Positions 15,511 to 22,480 of a stretch of DNA of 22,480 nucleotides are shown in pieces. The position numbers were made by a program, and so were the translations under genes. This DNA comes from Candidatus Omnitrophota bacterium (lineage in GTDB: Bacteria; Ratteibacteria; UBA8468; B48-G9; JAFGKM01). The DNA is taken from assembly GCA_023819545.1 (NCBI GenBank), contig JAMWCA010000007.1:1-22480 (forward strand). Direction: 5' to 3'. Position 1 is the stretch's first letter, and each line of letters opens with the position of its first letter. The notes beneath the pieces were generated by a model. It saw only the letters and a program-made list of their open reading frames with translations, searched no databases and was not told the DNA's origin.

Positions 15511-15539
15511 TTGACTTAATTTAGGTTTAATTTTATAAT
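15511..15539 (+). promoter_or_regulatory. Strong sigma-70-type promoter for the gatC operon
   Basis: TTGACT at 15511-15516 and TATAAT at 15534-15539 are separated by exactly 17 bases, a near-consensus housekeeping promoter. Transcription should start about seven bases after the -10 box, at 15545-15547, that is on the gatC ATG itself. It lies in the 179-base gap between the AIM24-like gene and gatC. The rest of that gap is AT-rich and holds no recognised gene or clear terminator. Confidence 0.75.
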
Positions 15540-15545
15540 TTTTCT

Positions 15546-15839
15546 ATGGAGAAAAAAGTTATAAAAAGGGAGGATGTTGAATATTTAAGTAAACTTGCAA
15601 GAATTGAATTGAATGAACAAGAGAAAAACAAATTAGAAAAAGAACTTGAAAAAATTCTTGAATATGTTTCAAAATTAAATCAAGTAAAAACAGAAAATGT
15701 TATACCTACTTATCATGTTCTTCCTTTAAAAAATGTATTTAGAGAAGATATACCCGAAGAATCTGTCCCAAAAGAAGAAATATTGAAAAATGCTCCTGAC
15801 AAAGATGAAAACTTTTTCAAGGTTCCAAGGATAATATAA
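15546..15839 (+). CDS. gatC: GatC, Asp/Glu-tRNA amidotransferase subunit C
   Basis: A 97-residue small subunit of the GatCAB complex, which converts Asp-tRNA(Asn) and Glu-tRNA(Gln) to the amidated forms. The family start VIKREDVEYLSKLARIELNE and the charged helix to about 45 are clear, as is the later HVLPLKNVFREDIPEE block and the NAPDKDENFFKVPRII ending. GatA and GatB, its partners, are not encoded in this window, so the subunit genes are split. No Shine-Dalgarno precedes the ATG, and the promoter -10 box ends six bases upstream, so the mRNA is probably leaderless. Its stop codon abuts the accA start directly. Confidence 0.93.
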   Translation: MEKKVIKREDVEYLSKLARIELNEQEKNKLEKELEKILEYVSKLNQVKTENVIPTYHVLPLKNVFREDIPEESVPKEEILKNAPDKDENFFKVPRII

Positions 15840-16811
15840 ATGGAGAGAAAATACCTTCCATTTGAAAAACCAATAGAAGAGATTGAAAAAAAAATAGAAG
15901 AAATTGAAAAAGATAAAATTAAAAATTTAGTAGAGAAAAATACAGAAATTTTAAAATTAAGGCAATTACTCAAGGATAGGAAAAAGGAAATATACTCTAA
16001 TTTGACTTCTTACCAAATTGTTCAGGTTGCAAGACATCCAAATAGACCCCATACTCTTGATTATTTAAATAATATTTTTGACGAATATATTGAATTACAC
16101 GGAGATAGAGTTTTTAAGGATGACCCTTCTATTGTAGGTGGTTTTGGTAAATTTTGTGGCATAACAGTTGCTTTTGTTGGACATCAGAAAGGGAGGGATA
16201 CTAAAGAAAATATTGAAAGAAAATTTGGAATGGCACATCCAGAAGGGTATAGAAAAGCATTAAGAATTATGAAACTTGCTGAAAAATTTACAATTCCTGT
16301 TATTATTTTTATTGATACTCCAGGAGCAAATCCTGATATAGGAGCAGAAGAAAGGGGTCAAGCTTTGTCTATAGCATCAAATATATATGAAATGTCGCTT
16401 TTAAAAATACCAATTTTATGTATAATAATAGGAGAAGGAGGAAGTGGAGGCGCACTTGGTATCGGAGTAGGTGATAGAATTCTTATGCAAGAGTTTTCAA
16501 TATATTCAGTAATTTCGCCAGAAGGTTGTGCTTCAATTCTATGGAAATCGCAGGATAATGTGGAAGAAGCAGCAGAATCTTTAAAGTTAACAGCAAAAGA
16601 TTTATTTAAACTTGGAATAATAGATGAAATAATACCTGAACCACCTGGAGGAGCACATAGTGATTGGGAAACAACCTTTAAAATAACAAAAGAAATAATA
16701 GAAAAAAATTTGAAAGAGATAAAGACAATAAATGTTGAGGAACTTGTAGAAATGAGGTATAAAAAATATAGAAAAATAGGTGTATTTTTAGAAGGGGAAG
16801 AAAGTGAATAA
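15840..16811 (+). CDS. accA: AccA, acetyl-CoA carboxylase carboxyltransferase subunit alpha
   Basis: A 323-residue cytoplasmic subunit that, with AccD, transfers the carboxyl group from biotin to acetyl-CoA, the first step of fatty-acid synthesis. Typical features are the N-terminal helical region starting YLPFEKPIEEIEKKIEEIE, VQVARHPNRPHTLDY (61-75), GRDTKENIERKFGMAHPEGY (118-137), IDTPGANPDIGAEERGQ (158-174), GEGGSGGALG (198-207) and ISPEGCASILW (225-235). Length is normal. No accD lies nearby. The ATG follows the gatC stop with no gap, and the 3' end overlaps hisG by 8 bases. Confidence 0.96.
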   Translation: MERKYLPFEKPIEEIEKKIEEIEKDKIKNLVEKNTEILKLRQLLKDRKKEIYSNLTSYQIVQVARHPNRPHTLDYLNNIFDEYIELHGDRVFKDDPSIVGGFGKFCGITVAFVGHQKGRDTKENIERKFGMAHPEGYRKALRIMKLAEKFTIPVIIFIDTPGANPDIGAEERGQALSIASNIYEMSLLKIPILCIIIGEGGSGGALGIGVGDRILMQEFSIYSVISPEGCASILWKSQDNVEEAAESLKLTAKDLFKLGIIDEIIPEPPGGAHSDWETTFKITKEIIEKNLKEIKTINVEELVEMRYKKYRKIGVFLEGEESE

Positions 16812-17673
16812 AATTAAACTTGCTTTACCAAAAGGGTCTTTGCAAGAAACTACTTTATCAATTTTTAAAAATGCTGGTTTTGAAATATATTTAAATTCAA
16901 GGAGTTATTATCTTTCAATAGATGACCCAGAGATTGAAGGTGTATTATTAAGAACTCAGGAAATTCCAAGATATGTTGAACTTGGTGCTTTTGATGCTGG
17001 AATTGCCGGTAAGGACTGGATAATTGAGAATAATTCAAAAGTTATTGAAGTTTGTGAACTTACCTATTCAAAGGTAGGTTTTAGACCTGTTAAAGTTGTT
17101 CTTGCTGTCCCTGAAAAATCAGATATTAAAAATGTTAAAGACCTTGAAAACAAAATCATTGCTACAGAACTGGTAAATTTAACAAAAAGATACTTAATGA
17201 AAAATAAAGTTAATGCAAAAGTAGAATTTTCTTTTGGTGCAACAGAAATTAAAGCAGGAAATCTTGTTGACGCTATTGTTGAAATTACTGAAACAGGGGC
17301 AACCTTATATTCTCATAACTTAAAAATAATTGATGTTATTATGGAGTCAACTCCAAGGTTAATAGCAAATAAAGATTCGTGGAAGGATAAATGGAAAAAG
17401 GAAAAGATTGAAAATATTGCATTATTATTAAAAGGTGCTTTGCAAGCAGAAAGTAAGGTTGGTTTAAAAATGAATGTTGAAAAGAGGAATCTTGAAAAGA
17501 TTTTAAAAATCCTACCAGCAATGAAAAAACCTACAATATCAACTTTAACTGAGAAAAATTGGTATGCTATTGAGACAATAATTGATAAAAATAAAGCAAA
17601 AGAATTAATACCGAAATTAAAAAAACTTGGTGCCCAAGGGATTGTAGAATATCCATTAAATAAAGTTATTTGA
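16804..17673 (+). CDS. hisG: HisG, ATP phosphoribosyltransferase (long form)
   Basis: First enzyme of histidine biosynthesis, joining ATP and PRPP. The 289-residue product is the long form: the two catalytic domains (KIKLALPKGSLQ at the start, and the PRPP-binding VDAIVEITETGATL at 155-168) are followed by the C-terminal ACT-like regulatory domain (about 215-289), so it should be a hexamer with histidine feedback and should not need HisZ. The start is a GTG at 16804, preceded by GAAGGGGAAG and overlapping accA by 8 bases. No other his gene is nearby, so the pathway genes are scattered. Confidence 0.95.
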   Translation: MNKIKLALPKGSLQETTLSIFKNAGFEIYLNSRSYYLSIDDPEIEGVLLRTQEIPRYVELGAFDAGIAGKDWIIENNSKVIEVCELTYSKVGFRPVKVVLAVPEKSDIKNVKDLENKIIATELVNLTKRYLMKNKVNAKVEFSFGATEIKAGNLVDAIVEITETGATLYSHNLKIIDVIMESTPRLIANKDSWKDKWKKEKIENIALLLKGALQAESKVGLKMNVEKRNLEKILKILPAMKKPTISTLTEKNWYAIETIIDKNKAKELIPKLKKLGAQGIVEYPLNKVI

Positions 17674-17684
17674 AGGGAGGAAGT

Positions 17685-17777
17685 ATGCCGTGTGGAAGAA
17701 AAAGAAAAATAAAAAAAGTTAAAAGACATAAGTATAAAAAAAGAAGAAAAGCGATGAGACATAAGAAAAGAAAATGA
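17685..17777 (+). CDS. 30-residue basic AURKAIP1/COX24 (mS38)-like small ribosomal protein
   Basis: A tiny gene with a strong Shine-Dalgarno (GAAGGGAGG, 17672-17680) five bases before its ATG. The product starts MPCGRKRKIKKVKRHKYKKR and continues RKAMRHKKRK; about two thirds of its residues are Lys or Arg, with three His. The MPxG+KR start and RHKK+ ending match the very short basic proteins of Bacteroidota and others placed in the AURKAIP1/COX24 family, relatives of mitochondrial mS38 and mycobacterial bS22, which bind the small ribosomal subunit. It sits 11 bases after hisG, and its stop overlaps the ATG of the TPR gene (ATGA). The family match is from memory of its pattern, not a search. 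Confidence 0.75.
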   Translation: MPCGRKRKIKKVKRHKYKKRRKAMRHKKRK

Positions 17778-19150
17778 TAAATAAAAAATATTTAATTTTA
17801 ATATGTCTACTTTTAATCTTTACTGGTTGTTTGAGCCCTTATTTGAAAAAAGACATTGCATTAAAAATATATCTTTCAGGGCTTCTTTATGAAGACGAAA
17901 AAGATAATTTGTCTGCAATTAAAGCATTTGAACAAACAATAAAAAAAGGGGGCTCTGACCCATATGTTTACATAAAAATTGGCAATTTGTACCTAAAAGA
18001 AAATAATTATAAAAAAGCAAAAGAAAGTTTTCAAAAAGCCCTTTCTATTAACAGGAATTTATCTGAACCATATTTTGGGCTTGGAATTGTTAATTTATTT
18101 GAGAAAAAATATACTGAAGCAGCAAAATATATTGAAAAGGGCTTAAATATTGATCCTAACAAAAGTTCATTCAGATTGATTTTATGCGATATTTATACTA
18201 AATTGAATAATTATCAAATGGCTGAAAAGCATTATAAAGTTCTTATTGAAGAATATCCAGAAAATTATATTTTAAAGTATAATCTTGCAAAAAATTATGA
18301 AATACAAAAAAAATATAAAGATGCTGAAGATTTATATTTAGAAATATTAAAAGACCGTCCTAACTTTTGGGAAGGATATCTATCTCTTGGGATTTTATAC
18401 CAAAGAGAAAATAAAATAGAACAAGCAAAAGAGTATATTGAGAAAAGTTTACAGATTAATCCTTTAAATAAACTTGCATATTCTTTGCTTGCAATTATAT
18501 ATTATAACGAAAAAAATGATGAAAAAACAAAAGAAATACTGTTGAAAGGAATTGAAAGAGGTTTAAAAGAAAAAGAATTTTATGATTTTCTTGGTTCAAT
18601 TTATATGAATGAACAAAATTATGAAATTGCGGAAAAATATCTTGTTGAAAGTATAAAAATTGAAGATTCTTCAGATACAAGATTAAAATTAGGAATTTTA
18701 TATGATAAAAAAGGTGATTTTGAAAAGATGGAAGAGAACTTAAAAAAAGCAATTGAACTTAATTCTGAAAACTCTATTGCTTTAAATTATTTAGGTTATT
18801 CTTACCTTTTAAAAGATAAAAATATTAAACAAGCATACGAGATGATAAAAAAAGCATGTAAAATTGAACCTAATAATGGTGCATATCTTGATAGTTTGGG
18901 ATGGGCTTATTATAAAATGGGAGATTATAAGAATGCAAAGAAATATCTTGAAAGAGCAGTTGAATTAGAAAAAGACCCAGAAATATATGAACATCTTGGA
19001 TATCTTTATTTTCAATTAAAAGATTTTGAGAAAGCAATCTTCTATTTTTTAAAAGCATATGAAGAAACAGGGAAAAAGGAACTTTTAGATATAATTGAAA
19101 AAGTCAAAAACATGTTAAAAAATGAAACTTCTTCAAGAAATAAAAAATGA
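17774..19150 (+). CDS. TPR-repeat lipoprotein
   Basis: A 458-residue probable lipoprotein. The N-terminus MINKKYLILICLLLIFTGC is a signal peptide with a plausible lipobox (FTGC, Cys19). The rest is a near-continuous array of about twelve 34-residue tetratricopeptide repeats, seen as recurring G/A-x-x-Y and A-x-x-Y/F-x-x-A-L-x-I-P/N patterns, for example NLYLKENNYKKAKESFQKAL and AYYKMGDYKNAKKYLERAVE. Such proteins serve as scaffolds in the periplasm or at the outer membrane, often for secretion or cell-envelope assembly; the partner is unknown. Translation is probably coupled to the mini-gene upstream. The last 29 bases overlap dxs in a different frame. Confidence 0.87.
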   Translation: MINKKYLILICLLLIFTGCLSPYLKKDIALKIYLSGLLYEDEKDNLSAIKAFEQTIKKGGSDPYVYIKIGNLYLKENNYKKAKESFQKALSINRNLSEPYFGLGIVNLFEKKYTEAAKYIEKGLNIDPNKSSFRLILCDIYTKLNNYQMAEKHYKVLIEEYPENYILKYNLAKNYEIQKKYKDAEDLYLEILKDRPNFWEGYLSLGILYQRENKIEQAKEYIEKSLQINPLNKLAYSLLAIIYYNEKNDEKTKEILLKGIERGLKEKEFYDFLGSIYMNEQNYEIAEKYLVESIKIEDSSDTRLKLGILYDKKGDFEKMEENLKKAIELNSENSIALNYLGYSYLLKDKNIKQAYEMIKKACKIEPNNGAYLDSLGWAYYKMGDYKNAKKYLERAVELEKDPEIYEHLGYLYFQLKDFEKAIFYFLKAYEETGKKELLDIIEKVKNMLKNETSSRNKK

Positions 19151-20942
19151 CTATTCCCTAATAAAAACCCTTTCAATTGAACAGTTAAATCAATTATGTA
19201 GTGAAATAAGAGAATTTATTATTGAAGTTGTTTCAAAAAATGGTGGACATTTATCATCAAATCTTGGTTCTGTTGAAATAACTATTGCTCTTCATAGGGT
19301 TTTTAATATTCCTCCTGATAAAATTATATGGGATGTTGGGCATCAGTGTTATACACATAAAATTTTAACAAGATGTAATCAGTTTGAGACATTGAGGAAA
19401 TATAAAGGAATAAGCGGGTTCCCAAATCCAAAAGAAAGTCAAACTGATATTTTTTTAGTTGGACATGCTGGGACAAGTATTTCTTCTGCAACAGGGCTTA
19501 AAATTGGAAATGATTTTAAAGAAAGTAAAGAACATATAATAGCATTTATAGGGGATGGTTCTTTGACAAATGGTATTACTTTTGAAGGTTTAAATTTTCT
19601 TGGAGATATAAAAAAGAATGTAAAAATTATTTTGAACGATAACAAAATGTCAATATCTCCTACAAAGGGTGCTATTTCATACTACTTAACAAAATTTATA
19701 ACTTCTCCTCTTGTTAACAAACCCAAAGAAGAATTTGTTGAAATTTTAAAAAAAATCCCTTCAATTGGGAAAGAGGTTTTAAAGTTGACCAAAGAAATTG
19801 AAAAGAAAACAAAATTTTTAATTGTTCCAGGAGTATTTTTTGAAAAACTTGGGATAAGATATTTTGGACCTATTGATGGTCATGACCTTCCTCAATTAAT
19901 TGAAATACTTGAAAATATAAAAGAGATTAATGAACCCTTAGTTTTACATATAATAACAAAAAAAGGGAAAGGTTATAGTTTTGCTGAAAAAGAGCCAGAA
20001 AAATTTCATTCAATAGGACCTTTTGATATTAAAACAGGAGAGGAGATAATAAGACAAAAGACAAATTCAAAATTTGTTGGCCAGATACTTGAAGAAATTG
20101 CAAAAAAGTTTGAGTTTTTTGTAATAACAGCAGCAATGGAAAAAGGGCTTGGACTTGAAAATTTTTCAAAAAATTATCCTGACAGATTTTTTGATGTAGG
20201 AATTGCTGAAAGTAATGCAGTAATTGTTGCTTCAGGAATTGCAAAATCTGGTCTACCTGTTTTTGTTGCTATTTACAGTACTTTTTTGCAAAGAACTTAT
20301 GACCAAATTTTTCATGATATATGTTTGCAGAACTTACCGGTTATTTTTCTTATTGATAGAGCTGGATTAGTAGGAGAAGATGGACCGACACATAATGGAA
20401 TTTTTGATATATCTTTTTTGAGAACAATTCCAAATCTTAAAATATATGCACCTTACAGTTTAGAGAGTTTAAAAAAAACTATTGAAAATGCAATTAATGA
20501 AAAAATTCCAACCTTTATTAGATATCCAAGAGATATTTTACCTGAAAAAATAGATGAACAGATTATAGAAGGAAGTAATATCGTTATTTTAGGTGTTGGA
20601 AGTATGTCTTTGAACTCATTTATTGCATTTCAAAAACTCAAAAACGAAAATATCAATTTAAGTTTTATTCCAGTTAATCAAATTAAGCCAATTGATGAAG
20701 AATTAATGAAAAAAATTGAAAAATTTGATAAAATTATAACCGTAGAAGAAAATATTAGATTGTGTGGTTTTGGTTCTTATTTACTTGGAGTTTTTTCAGA
20801 TAATGGCATAAAAAAAGAACTTTTAAGAATAGGACTACCAGATACTTTTATAGAACATGGAGATAGAAATTTACTTCTTGATAAGTATGGTCTCTCAAGT
20901 GAAAAAATTTATGAAAAGATTAAGGAGTTTTTAAATGTTTGA
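19122..20942 (+). CDS. dxs: Dxs, 1-deoxy-D-xylulose-5-phosphate synthase
   Basis: Thiamine-diphosphate enzyme that condenses pyruvate and glyceraldehyde-3-phosphate, the entry step of the MEP isoprenoid pathway. The 606-residue protein has GGHLSSNLGSVE (41-52), WDVGHQCYTHKILT (70-83), VGHAGTSIS (113-121), the GDGSLTNG ThDP motif (144-151), NDNKMSISP (172-180), RYFGPIDGHD (246-255), AIYSTFLQRTYDQ and DRAGLVGEDGPTHNG. The catalytic Glu363 is present in DVGIAESNAV, but the usual Gln-His after it is Ser-Asn. The start at 19122 gives the normal DXS N-terminus even though it overlaps the TPR gene by 29 bases and lacks a clear Shine-Dalgarno. The 3' end overlaps the NAD kinase gene by 8 bases. Confidence 0.93.
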   Translation: MKLLQEIKNDYSLIKTLSIEQLNQLCSEIREFIIEVVSKNGGHLSSNLGSVEITIALHRVFNIPPDKIIWDVGHQCYTHKILTRCNQFETLRKYKGISGFPNPKESQTDIFLVGHAGTSISSATGLKIGNDFKESKEHIIAFIGDGSLTNGITFEGLNFLGDIKKNVKIILNDNKMSISPTKGAISYYLTKFITSPLVNKPKEEFVEILKKIPSIGKEVLKLTKEIEKKTKFLIVPGVFFEKLGIRYFGPIDGHDLPQLIEILENIKEINEPLVLHIITKKGKGYSFAEKEPEKFHSIGPFDIKTGEEIIRQKTNSKFVGQILEEIAKKFEFFVITAAMEKGLGLENFSKNYPDRFFDVGIAESNAVIVASGIAKSGLPVFVAIYSTFLQRTYDQIFHDICLQNLPVIFLIDRAGLVGEDGPTHNGIFDISFLRTIPNLKIYAPYSLESLKKTIENAINEKIPTFIRYPRDILPEKIDEQIIEGSNIVILGVGSMSLNSFIAFQKLKNENINLSFIPVNQIKPIDEELMKKIEKFDKIITVEENIRLCGFGSYLLGVFSDNGIKKELLRIGLPDTFIEHGDRNLLLDKYGLSSEKIYEKIKEFLNV

Positions 20943-21714
20943 AAGAATTTTTATACTTGAAAATAGAAAGATCATTGGAGTTGAAAAAGAAAAGAAAAAG
21001 ATAGAAGACCTGTTGAAAAGTTGTGGAAAAATTGTTGAAAAAGAATTAAAAAATCCTGACTTAATTTTAACGATGGGTGGAGATGGAACAATTTTAAAGG
21101 CAATTGGACTTTTAAAAAATCAGAAGACAGTAATTTATGGTATTAATTATGGGAAAATTGGTTTTTTAACAAACTCTTCTGAAAATATTGAATTTAAGAT
21201 TAAAAAAGTCCTTGAAGGAGATTTTAAAATTTCTGAAAGAATGGTTCTTGAATTAATGATTAAAAAAAATCACAAAACAATTTATAAAAGTAAAGTATTG
21301 AATGATTTTTTGATTTTTAGAAAGGGAATAAGGATAGTTGAAATATTAGTTTATATAGATGGAAAAGAAGTGTTTAATTTTAGAGGAGATGGTATAATAA
21401 TTTCTACACCCACTGGTTCAACAGCACATTCTCTTTCAGCAGGAGGTCCTATAATTTGTTCAGATATGGAATGTATTTTACTTACTCCATTATGCCCATA
21501 TTCATTAAATACAAGGTCTTTAGTTATTCCCTCTGATAAAAAGATTAAGATAAAAATTTCACCAGAAGGAAAAATAATTGAAGATGGTCAGAGAGAGAAT
21601 AAAATAGGGAAAGTTGAAGAAATAGAGATTGAAAAGGGGAAGATTAAAGCAAAACTAATAATTGAAGAAGATTTTTTTGAAAAATTGAAAACAAAATTTA
21701 ATTTTGGAAGATGA
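20935..21714 (+). CDS. nadK: NAD kinase
   Basis: A 259-residue cytoplasmic enzyme that phosphorylates NAD to NADP. The diagnostic motifs are LTMGGDGTILKA (45-56, GGDG with Asp49), NYGKIGFLTN (71-80) and the glycine-rich STPTGSTAHSLSAGGPI (157-173). The usual Asn-Glu pair after the central region is Asn123-Asp124, a conservative change. Length is a little short of the ~290-residue bacterial norm, mainly in the N-terminal region. It overlaps dxs by 8 bases and the ferredoxin frame by 4, and NADP is the cofactor needed by the next MEP enzyme (IspC), a loose functional link to dxs. Confidence 0.93.
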   Translation: MFERIFILENRKIIGVEKEKKKIEDLLKSCGKIVEKELKNPDLILTMGGDGTILKAIGLLKNQKTVIYGINYGKIGFLTNSSENIEFKIKKVLEGDFKISERMVLELMIKKNHKTIYKSKVLNDFLIFRKGIRIVEILVYIDGKEVFNFRGDGIIISTPTGSTAHSLSAGGPIICSDMECILLTPLCPYSLNTRSLVIPSDKKIKIKISPEGKIIEDGQRENKIGKVEEIEIEKGKIKAKLIIEEDFFEKLKTKFNFGR

Positions 21715-22480
21715 AATATATAGTAAAAGTAAATAAAGAAAGATGTAAAAGTTGTTTTTTATGTATAGAACATTGTCCTTCTAAGATTTTCAGGTTATCA
21801 AAAGATTTTAATAAAATCGGTTATCACTATGTAGAAGTTATTGAAGGAAGAAATTGTATAGGTTGTAAAAAATGTGTTATTATATGTCCAGATGTTGCAA
21901 TTGAAATTTATAAATATACAAAAAAGGAGGAGGAGATGAAATTGAAGATTGGTGTTATTCCTGATTGTTTTAGATTGCCTATAAAAGAAGGTATTAAAAA
22001 AGCGGCAGAATTAGGTCTTGATGGTGTTCAGCCATATGCAACACGCGGAGACCTTGATCCAAAAAACTTAACAAAAACAGGAAGACAAGACCTTAAAAAC
22101 TTTGTTGAAAAACTTGGACTTCAGATAAGTGCTCTTGTTGGTGATTTTGGAGGGCATGGTTTTGCTGATCCAAAAACAATTGAATGGAGAATTGAAAGAA
22201 CAAAAGAAGTAATTGACCTTGCTTTTGACCTTGGAGTTAAAATTGTAACAACCCATATTGGAGTTGTTCCTGAAGATGAAAATGATATAGCATGGAAAAC
22301 AATGGAACAATCTTTGCCAGAAGTTGGAACTTATGCTTATAACAAGGGGATAGTACTTGCTACTGAAACAGGTCCTGAACCAGCAGAATTGTTAAAAAAA
22401 TTACTTGATAAAATAAATAATCCAGGATTAAAAGTGAACTATGACCCTGCAAATCTTGTAATGGTTGCTGGTGATGACCC
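21711..22480 (+). CDS. 2x[4Fe-4S] ferredoxin (KorD-like) in an open frame continuing into a TIM-barrel sugar isomerase (partial)
   Basis: An ATG overlapping the NAD kinase stop (ATGA) opens a frame with no stop to the window end (256 complete codons). Residues 1-70 form a two-cluster ferredoxin, with Cys12, 15, 18, 22 and Cys49, 52, 55, 59 in two CxxCxxCxxxCP motifs, closely resembling the delta subunit of 2-oxoacid:ferredoxin oxidoreductases; it would carry electrons in the cytoplasm. Residues 71-75 (KKEEE after Thr70) are encoded by the A-run and GGAGGAGG that also form a ribosome-binding site. Residue 76 is the Met that begins a xylose-isomerase-like barrel. Either this is a true fusion, or two proteins are made from one frame, or one base is wrong in the A-run: removing one A gives a stop overlapping the ATG as ATGA. 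No KorA, B or C subunit is visible. Confidence 0.7.
   Translation, partial: MKYIVKVNKERCKSCFLCIEHCPSKIFRLSKDFNKIGYHYVEVIEGRNCIGCKKCVIICPDVAIEIYKYTKKEEEMKLKIGVIPDCFRLPIKEGIKKAAELGLDGVQPYATRGDLDPKNLTKTGRQDLKNFVEKLGLQISALVGDFGGHGFADPKTIEWRIERTKEVIDLAFDLGVKIVTTHIGVVPEDENDIAWKTMEQSLPEVGTYAYNKGIVLATETGPEPAELLKKLLDKINNPGLKVNYDPANLVMVAGDD
21920..21935 (+). promoter_or_regulatory. Internal ribosome-binding site with an in-phase A-AAA-AAG heptamer
   Basis: Six adenines (21920-21925) are followed by GGAGGAGGAG directly before the ATG at 21936. The GGAGGAGG is a near-ideal Shine-Dalgarno for the isomerase start. In the ferredoxin frame the codons read ACA AAA AAG, so the bases form the A-AAA-AAG slippery heptamer in the correct phase for a -1 slip. 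A -1 slip would meet a TGA at 21962-21964 and free the ferredoxin. Confidence 0.5.
21936..22480 (+). CDS. Sugar phosphate isomerase/epimerase, xylose isomerase-like TIM barrel (partial, 3' end beyond window)
   Basis: The first 181 residues of a protein starting MKLKIGVIPDCFRLPIKEGI, the normal N-terminus of this COG1082-type family, from an ATG with GGAGGAGG just upstream. Family features are the first strand and helix with AAELGLDGVQPY, the segment KLGLQISALVGDFGG, a THIGVVPED loop, the metal-ligand candidate Glu in ATETG (about residue 149), and the NYDPANLVM segment with a second ligand candidate. These enzymes isomerise or epimerise sugars with a divalent metal; the substrate is unknown. 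It shares the frame of the upstream ferredoxin with no stop between. Independent initiation here is the likelier route to a standard-length protein. Confidence 0.82.
   Translation, partial: MKLKIGVIPDCFRLPIKEGIKKAAELGLDGVQPYATRGDLDPKNLTKTGRQDLKNFVEKLGLQISALVGDFGGHGFADPKTIEWRIERTKEVIDLAFDLGVKIVTTHIGVVPEDENDIAWKTMEQSLPEVGTYAYNKGIVLATETGPEPAELLKKLLDKINNPGLKVNYDPANLVMVAGDD

Overview
The window is about 22.5 kb of gene-dense, strongly AT-rich bacterial chromosome. The genes are short-spaced, often overlap by 4-35 bases, and usually have purine-rich Shine-Dalgarno sites. The organism is a Gram-negative-type (diderm) bacterium. The evidence is a Wza-like outer-membrane polysaccharide exporter, a Wzz-like partner, a lipobox-bearing TPR protein and a full peptidoglycan/division segment. 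The gene set (AlaC-type aminotransferase, DUF1854 with an exporter ABC protein, an AURKAIP1/COX24-like mini-protein, a KorD-like ferredoxin, the MEP pathway) would fit an uncultured lineage such as Omnitrophota or a relative. That placement is inference; there is no rRNA or other decisive marker here.

Layout. (1) 1-4538, plus strand: the tail of a division/cell-wall (dcw) cluster, with the 3' end of mraY, then murD and ftsW. It runs without a gap into a HAD phosphatase and an AlaC-type aminotransferase; murG, murC and ddl do not follow. (2) 8985-4545, minus strand: a four-gene unit of an exporter-type ABC protein with a zinc-ribbon N-terminus, a DUF1854 protein, a nitrilase-superfamily amidohydrolase and a Cof-type HAD phosphatase. 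(3) 9098-12000, plus strand, divergent from (2): a five-SLBB polysaccharide export protein and a Wzz-type chain-length protein. (4) 12001-12682: a decay zone holding the first ~45 codons of a MarC-family gene and an internally deleted medium-chain dehydrogenase of the type found in polysaccharide loci. (5) 12697-15366: a full-length transketolase and a TIGR00266/AIM24-family protein. (6) 15546 to the window end: a compact operon of gatC, accA, hisG, a 30-residue basic AURKAIP1-like protein, a TPR lipoprotein, dxs, NAD kinase, and a ferredoxin frame that stays open into a TIM-barrel sugar isomerase. A textbook -35/-10 promoter sits so close to gatC that its mRNA should be leaderless.

The last operon mixes housekeeping steps: tRNA amidation, fatty-acid initiation, histidine biosynthesis, isoprenoid precursor synthesis and NADP supply. 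This looks like packing for co-expression rather than one pathway. Most genes are ordinary. The points most worth attention are the in-frame ferredoxin/TIM-barrel junction with its A-AAA-AAG heptamer, the leaderless gatC promoter, the DUF1854/ABC/nitrilase unit, the tiny ribosomal-type protein, and the gene remnants beside the polysaccharide export pair. I saw no tRNA, rRNA, CRISPR array, transposase or convincing intrinsic terminator.
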